Assembly (NCBI GenBank): GCA_903813345.2
Contig: CAIIXF020000001.1
Coordinates: 23,517,915-23,581,914, forward strand
Source: Owenia fusiformis
Taxonomy: Eukaryota; Annelida; Polychaeta; Sabellida; Oweniidae
Length of the DNA stretch: 64,000 nucleotides
Reading direction: 5' to 3'
How positions within the stretch are numbered: the stretch's first letter is position 1; each line of letters starts with the position of its first letter. The notes beneath the pieces are model-generated. The model did not search any database, was not told the DNA's origin, and saw only the letters and a list, made by a program, of their open reading frames with translations. Positions 61,701 through 64,000 of this stretch are shown here, piece after piece. Position numbers and translations under genes: made by a program.

Positions 61701-63937
61701 GCATATGAAATGAGTCAGACTTCCTTTTTGAAAATCTTCAGTTTCTGTTTATCCTTCGACATTTACATTGATTTCATTCTTATTTCATTCTTATTGGAAT
61801 TCTGCACAGGCGCTTAAAACGTCGATTACAGTAGTTTAATTTGGGAATACATATATGCAAGTGATGTCAAAATTCCTGAATCCTTTATAAGCAAAATAAG
61901 AGTGAGAGAATTTACTCTTCATTACAAATATTTACCTCATCTTTCCTTGACTTCTTGTCCCTATCTCTGTGCTTCCCTGACTTTTCAGAGACTTCCTGGT
62001 CCCCTATATTCTGACTCTGTAACGTATAACATGGGCAATGTATATCTTTTTGAATAAATGTTCCATTTGGCCATGCATGTGAATACACAGTGTTTTACAA
62101 GCAATCATAGTGATCTCAACATGTATTTTTCCAACAGACTAGTACAAAATCCTAATACTACCTGTCTTGGCCCAAATATTTAATGTTCTTTTAATATTTT
62201 TGATATGTCCTCTAATTTATTGCCATTGTTATAGATATTGTCTTAGATCTGTAAAAATTCAAAAATATCTATAAGTGGACACTGCAAGTTCCAAGTCAAT
62301 CTGATCCTCATTTCTGATATACTATATTGTAAAATGGAAAGAGGGCATCAACATGCAAAATGTCACCACCTGCCATTAGTTACAGACACTGAACACCAAA
62401 CCCCAACCACTGAACACCAGCAATAGGATGCTAAACACTGTCCACAAAAAAGTTGGAGTGTGGTGATGACATAACAAAAATGTAACAAATTACAGATGCT
62501 TGGAGCAAAAAGTGGAGGCCATATGTCATGTCCCCATGAAATAAAACTTCATCTTACAATACAAGTCCCTCCTTAAAGAAATACCAACAATACAAACAAT
62601 GCAACAATGAACAGTTTTAAACAACAAACTTAATGCTTAAGGTATGACTTATCTATTGCAATACCGGTACTCTCACTGTTAATGTGATTTTGCCTTTGGA
62701 TTTCTGTTTTCTAATACCAGAATGAAATGATGTCTTTTTACTAGAAACTTTACTCGCTTTTCCAAAGGGTGAACTATCTAAGGATTTGTTACGAGGTCCA
62801 GCAGGCAATGCCCTAGTTAAGGAAGACTGTCTAGATGGAGTAGATTTTGTTCTCTGGTCCTTCTGACCGAGACTTCCTGCTTTATCTTTTATCTTTATGG
62901 GCTAAAAATATCATTGGCTACCTTTACTTGTATCCTGGCATAAAAGACAGTTAGCGCAAAAGCTGAATCCATACACCACCCACACATAAAAAGTAACATT
63001 TTTATCTCATACTTTGGAAATGAGAAATAAAAACACAAAAATCTCATCATCAATATATACTACATAAATGAGGAAAATAATTTCTATGTATATCAACCTC
63101 TTCTCTCTTCTTCCTCTCCTTTCTTTCTGCTCTTCGTCTCTCTCTATCGCCATCATCTTCTTCATCTCTGTGCTTCCTATGCTTTCTTTCATCCTGAAAC
63201 AACATGACATCACTATGACAACAGACAAAATGTAAGCAACTGATTGCAATTACAAAATGGTAACAATTACAGATGCCAAATACAAATATGCTAAATGCTG
63301 GTTGCAAAAACATCAGTCGCTTTAACAATATGTCTCCAAAATGACATAAAATTGCAAAAAGTATTTCTCACCAATTCCTCAGAATAAATAACTAAATATT
63401 AAGGTGTATATGAGTATTGTGGCTTACATCATTATCTCTGTCTCTCCTATGTTTCCTCTCTTTATCCTTGTCATCCTCTCCATCTTTGTTCCTCCTTTTC
63501 TCTTCCTTTCGCATCCTCCTCTCATCATCATCCTGAAAAAGATTAACTAATGCATGTTTACATGTTCCATTATGCATACTCTGATTAGACATGTTTTATG
63601 AGACTGGACCAAAAAATTGAAAATAATATAAAACAGATGAATTAAAGTAATTCTAAGTTACTCAAACAACTACTGTACACTCTAAATAAAAGAAAATAAA
63701 CAAACAAAATAATGTGACAATTAAAATAAAGAGCGAGAAATTAAATTAGCAGAATAAAGCATAATACAAAAACTCCCATTGAAACACTTATATCTGAGAA
63801 ATTAAGAGGTGGGAGGGGGGGTGAACCTTATATACCTCATCTTCCCTATGTTTCCTTCTCTCTCTCCTTTTCTCTCTCTCCTCCTCCGTTTCATTCTCCT
63901 TATCTCTGTGACGTCTCCTCCTTTCCTTATCATCTCC
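40724..63937 (-). CDS. DYNC2I1: Dynein-2 intermediate chain 1 (WDR60), 27 exons, 5' end beyond window
   Basis: Cargo/assembly subunit of cytoplasmic dynein-2, which drives retrograde intraflagellar transport in cilia. Exons on the minus strand: 63836-63937, 63428-63532, 63098-63193, 62677-62901, 61936-62016, 58743-58799, 56622-56732, 56358-56402, 54878-54961, 53889-53981, 53465-53710, 48401-48512, 47434-47528, 46928-47051, 46592-46668, 46259-46335, 45818-45893, 45497-45605, 45192-45267, 44516-44612, 43716-43834, 43447-43528, 42958-43083, 42537-42582, 41924-42098, 41474-41546, 40724-40837. All phases join, giving 940 residues and a stop. N-terminal exons are Arg/Glu/Lys-rich, followed by an acidic [11 protein letters not shown] stretch. 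Family-specific blocks: [20 protein letters not shown] and [21 protein letters not shown]-type strands follow: [54 protein letters not shown]. The intron after 46592-46668 uses a GC donor. Confidence 0.95.
43104..43148. mobile_element. 45-bp TA-flanked MITE remnant beside a DYNC2I1 acceptor
   Basis: CAGGGTGACCCAAAAAG and TTTCGGGTCACTCTG pair, flanked by TA on both sides. It lies about 20 bp upstream of the acceptor of exon 42958-43083, close to the branch point/pyrimidine-tract zone. Confidence 0.55.
43631..43716. repeat. 43-bp tandem duplication spanning a DYNC2I1 donor site
   Basis: Units 43631-43673 and 43674-43716 differ by about one base. Each contains, on the minus strand, GTAAGTGGCTGAAACATAC. 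The unit next to exon 43716-43834 supplies the real 5' splice site; the second is a duplicate donor 43 bases into the intron. Use of the downstream copy would shift the frame, and TAA follows at once in the exon frame. Confidence 0.8.
45295..45325 (+). repeat. Dispersed repeat, short copy e
   Basis: CAAGGAATAAACATGCAAAA then TGTCACCAG: a truncated copy of the family at 26787/47671/62340, in a DYNC2I1 intron. Confidence 0.5.
47165..47315 (+). repeat. tRNA-derived SINE
   Basis: Contains pol III promoter boxes: box A TTAGCTCGGTGGTAGAG (47181-47197) and box B GGGTTCAATCCCC (47224-47236), spaced as in a tRNA-derived head. An unrelated body follows: ACTAGGGTACCGGACTGGG, then CAGCCCTTAGCACAGGATTT and a TTTTCATTAAC end. 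The tail recurs at 15212-15253. Not a tRNA gene, since no acceptor stem closes. It lies in a DYNC2I1 intron. Confidence 0.75.
47671..47757 (+). repeat. Dispersed repeat copy f, interrupted by a hAT MITE
   Basis: GGCATTAACATGCAAAATGC, then CATTTGTTACAGACACC and AAAGTTGGAGACCATAAG. It continues after the hAT element as ATAAGAATATGTTACCAC (from 48224), matching CCATAACATATGTCACTAC of copy c. The hAT element therefore landed inside this repeat. Confidence 0.65.
47766..48223. mobile_element. 458-bp hAT-type MITE with 8-bp duplication ATAAGAAT
   Basis: Starts TAAGGGTCTAACGGTGCACC and ends GGGAGCCCTA, flanked by ATAAGAAT at 47758-47765 and 48224-48231. Subterminal regions are packed with CGGTTCGGTT / AACCGAACCG words on opposite strands. 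No transposase frame. It lies in the DYNC2I1 intron between exons 48401-48512 and 47434-47528. Confidence 0.85.
49190..49610 (+). repeat. About 112-bp tandem repeat, 3-4 degenerate units
   Basis: Units with TAGATACAGGTTTTACTGCA then CTGCAGTCAGTGGATTATGT begin near 49286, 49399 and 49509. They alternate with GGTGTTCACTAGACACAGG words. Non-coding, in DYNC2I1 intron 48513-53464, upstream of the TIR-domain gene. Confidence 0.75.
50190..51416 (+). CDS. Intronless TIR-domain membrane protein
   Basis: 408 residues, one exon, on the strand opposite its host gene DYNC2I1. The N-terminal TIR domain (about 10-145) shows box 1 [16 protein letters not shown], box 2 [17 protein letters not shown] (the RDxxPG loop, R47-G52) and [15 protein letters not shown] with W82 and E86. 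After a linker of about 80 residues, a hydrophobic hairpin at about 227-258 ([20 protein letters not shown], then [15 protein letters not shown]) looks like two membrane helices. This would leave both ends in the cytosol. The C-terminal 145 residues match nothing I know. There are no LRR, death or Ig domains, so it is not a Toll receptor, MyD88 or SARM1. Whether it signals by assembly or cleaves NAD cannot be told. Intronlessness suggests a retrocopy. A poly(A) signal follows at 51465. Confidence 0.9.
   Translation: MAEIELPETKEYHLFFGYATSDGERMKNIVKKLEKSPYNIKCAYGQRDFMPGCDNINEIDRCILKSMKTVLLITPAFLESCWCNTELSKAHDLRIRGLANMVPVKLENCEIPVSINYMSYLDAVHMNDEELVKKIWQSLKQNPDDLSGYLREAVAINGSHFSIHGKYNMGITYSLKGIIHRRWDAIQFQREDELKEGLEQRKIEMSGDTLREIMDNIQQYYGKLNTMLATILVFILIILGFYSNALLFMLMFLGYLYKAYMYHQRICCRMLSKHSISLGHKHKVLLNINFTVDSIVLNIMKYDLKPCLEHWQQRITQRGNLLATNKNVLKMIVLSINAKLYGKKHQDEPLLAYLNEECLDTTQVHLHGYMNDLINNQLENAITNRHPVIHGKQCFCQYIEKKILQKRH
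51465..51470 (+). terminator. Poly(A) signal of the TIR-domain gene
   Basis: AATAAA 49 bases after the stop codon of the TIR gene, on the same strand. Supports an expressed, independent transcription unit. Confidence 0.65.
51682..53196. mobile_element. 1.5-kb inverted-repeat element, 5-bp duplication AGCTA
   Basis: CAGTGGAGACGATAACCCCA then TTTAACGTG at the left, and the exact inverted ending in CGTCTCCACTG at the right, flanked by AGCTA at 51677-51681 and 53197-53201. Subterminal CAATTGACGTG words recur on both strands. A further small inverted-end unit (51896-52192, CAGGCCTGTCAACT / AGTTGACAGCCCTG) lies inside. No transposase. It starts 270 bp downstream of the TIR-domain gene. Confidence 0.85.
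51896..52192. mobile_element. Nested MITE inside the 51682-53196 element
   Basis: CAGGCCTGTCAACTGTCCC and GGTCCCAAGTTGACAGCCCTG are inverted ends. GTCACGC words repeat inside. No clear target duplication was found. Confidence 0.55.
54148..54207 (+). repeat. Fragment of the hAT MITE family at 31166
   Basis: CGCCAGAATCACTCTTGGTG then ATGTATATCGCGATGTATC and AATCGCAACACTAG match the right end of the 31166-31634 element with about ten changes. A solo terminal fragment. Confidence 0.65.
57066..57645. mobile_element. 580-bp hAT-type MITE, 8-bp duplication ACTTATAT
   Basis: Starts TAGAGGTGTCAAG and ends TTGACACCACTA, flanked by ACTTATAT at 57058-57065 and 57646-57653. GGTTAACCGG words crowd both ends. 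The middle holds a tandem duplication of about 130 bp (units near 57176 and 57306, sharing CATCCAATCAGCAACTTTAA). No transposase. It lies in a DYNC2I1 intron. Confidence 0.85.
58137..58287. mobile_element. 151-bp MITE with CAGGCCCGTAGCCAGG ends
   Basis: CAGGCCCGTAGCCAGG and CCTGGCTACGGGCCTG are perfect inverted ends. CATAC lies directly outside both ends (58132-58136 and 58288-58292), a possible 5-bp duplication. No coding content. Confidence 0.8.
58960..60135 (+). repeat. 32-bp minisatellite array, about 36 copies
   Basis: Unit TGTAAATGTGACATTGTTTA then CTGTATGCATAT, 32 bp, repeated with few changes (GAC/GGC, GTAT/GTCT/GATT variants). Degenerate units reach back to about 58853. The variants are interleaved, which suggests expansion by unequal exchange of higher-order blocks. 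In DYNC2I1 intron 58800-61935. Confidence 0.95.
60593..60764. repeat. Long imperfect hairpin inside the minisatellite interruption
   Basis: AACAATTGTAGACCTCTCC at the left pairs with GGAGAGGTCAACAATTGT at the right. The pairing continues through CGACTGTAAACC / GGTTTACAGTC to an inner stem CTACTGTTGACCTAGACC / TCTCTGTCAACAGTAG. Arms are about 80 bp. It forms the right part of the non-repeat block (about 60150-60764) that splits the array. Confidence 0.75.
60765..60945 (+). repeat. Second minisatellite block, variant 32-bp unit
   Basis: About five to six copies of TACTGTATGTCTCTGTGTAT then GTGACATTGTTT. It shares the GTGACATTGTTTACTGTATG half with the main array. One such variant unit also sits at 60113-60145, before the interruption, so both blocks were once continuous. 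Confidence 0.85.
61137..61277. repeat. 141-bp near-perfect hairpin
   Basis: GTTATTTAATGCTCGATTTT then TTGATACAGGGTATA... pairs with ...TATACCCTGTATCAAACACC then ATTAAATAAC. The inner arms CGGTAAATACAATATATC / GATATATTGTATTTCCC also match. The loop is about 20-25 bp. A MITE-like foldback in a DYNC2I1 intron. Confidence 0.8.
62340..62465 (+). repeat. Dispersed repeat copy g (longest)
   Basis: GGGCATCAACATGCAAAATG, CACCTGCCATTAGTTACAGA, a short ACTGAACACC duplication, then AAACACTGTCCACAAAAAAG and TTGGAGTGTGGTGATGACAT. It gives the fullest view of the family. Confidence 0.65.
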
Positions 63938-64000
63938 CTGTGGCATATTTATGACATAATAACATAACAGAACTACTAAACATGGGAGCATCAGAGATGG

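Noticed and set aside
63007-63249. Alternative frame [20 protein letters not shown] on the minus strand
   Set aside because: A shadow of the DYNC2I1 exon 63098-63193. The in-phase frame reads [20 protein letters not shown] and joins its neighbours.

Overview
This window is AT-rich animal DNA: genes split into many short exons with GT/AG splice sites, long introns full of short inverted-repeat transposons, one whole LTR retrotransposon and a large minisatellite. The gene set and repeat style fit a marine invertebrate, probably a lophotrochozoan such as a mollusc or brachiopod. That placement is a low-confidence inference; nothing in the sequence names the species.

Layout, left to right. (1) Plus strand, 2125-19109: 15 exons (833 codons) covering the C-terminal two thirds of a nitric oxide synthase. 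They encode the end of the haem/oxygenase domain, the calmodulin helix, and the FMN, FAD and NADPH modules. The 5' part lies before the window. The intron between the oxygenase exons and the calmodulin-helix exon holds a complete 7.0-kb Ty3/gypsy retroelement (6445-13486) with integrase placed before reverse transcriptase, the Gmr1-like order, and a SCAN-like Gag. (2) 20621-26094: intergenic DNA with several inverted-repeat elements. (3) Minus strand, 35947-26230: five exons of ribosomal protein P1 (RPLP1); its introns hold four foldback or hAT-type elements. (4) Plus strand, 36106-37564: four exons of FAM32A, divergent from RPLP1 across a short shared promoter carrying TCTCGCGAGA. (5) Minus strand, 63937-40724: 27 exons (940 codons) of the dynein-2 intermediate chain DYNC2I1 (WDR60), from the charged N-terminal region through the WD repeats to the stop; the first exons lie beyond the right edge. 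One of its introns contains an intronless plus-strand gene (50190-51416) for a TIR-domain membrane protein with no recognised family beyond the TIR domain.

The genes do not form one pathway. RPLP1 and FAM32A share a housekeeping promoter. The other genes are independent: NO signalling, ciliary retrograde transport and a TIR signalling protein. The clearest common theme is non-autonomous DNA transposons. At least 15 elements with matching inverted ends can be delimited, many with target-site duplications (TA, TTA, 5 bp, 6 bp or 8 bp), and some are nested one inside another.

Exon coordinates were worked out by hand from splice consensus, frame continuity and remembered family sequences; no alignment was run.
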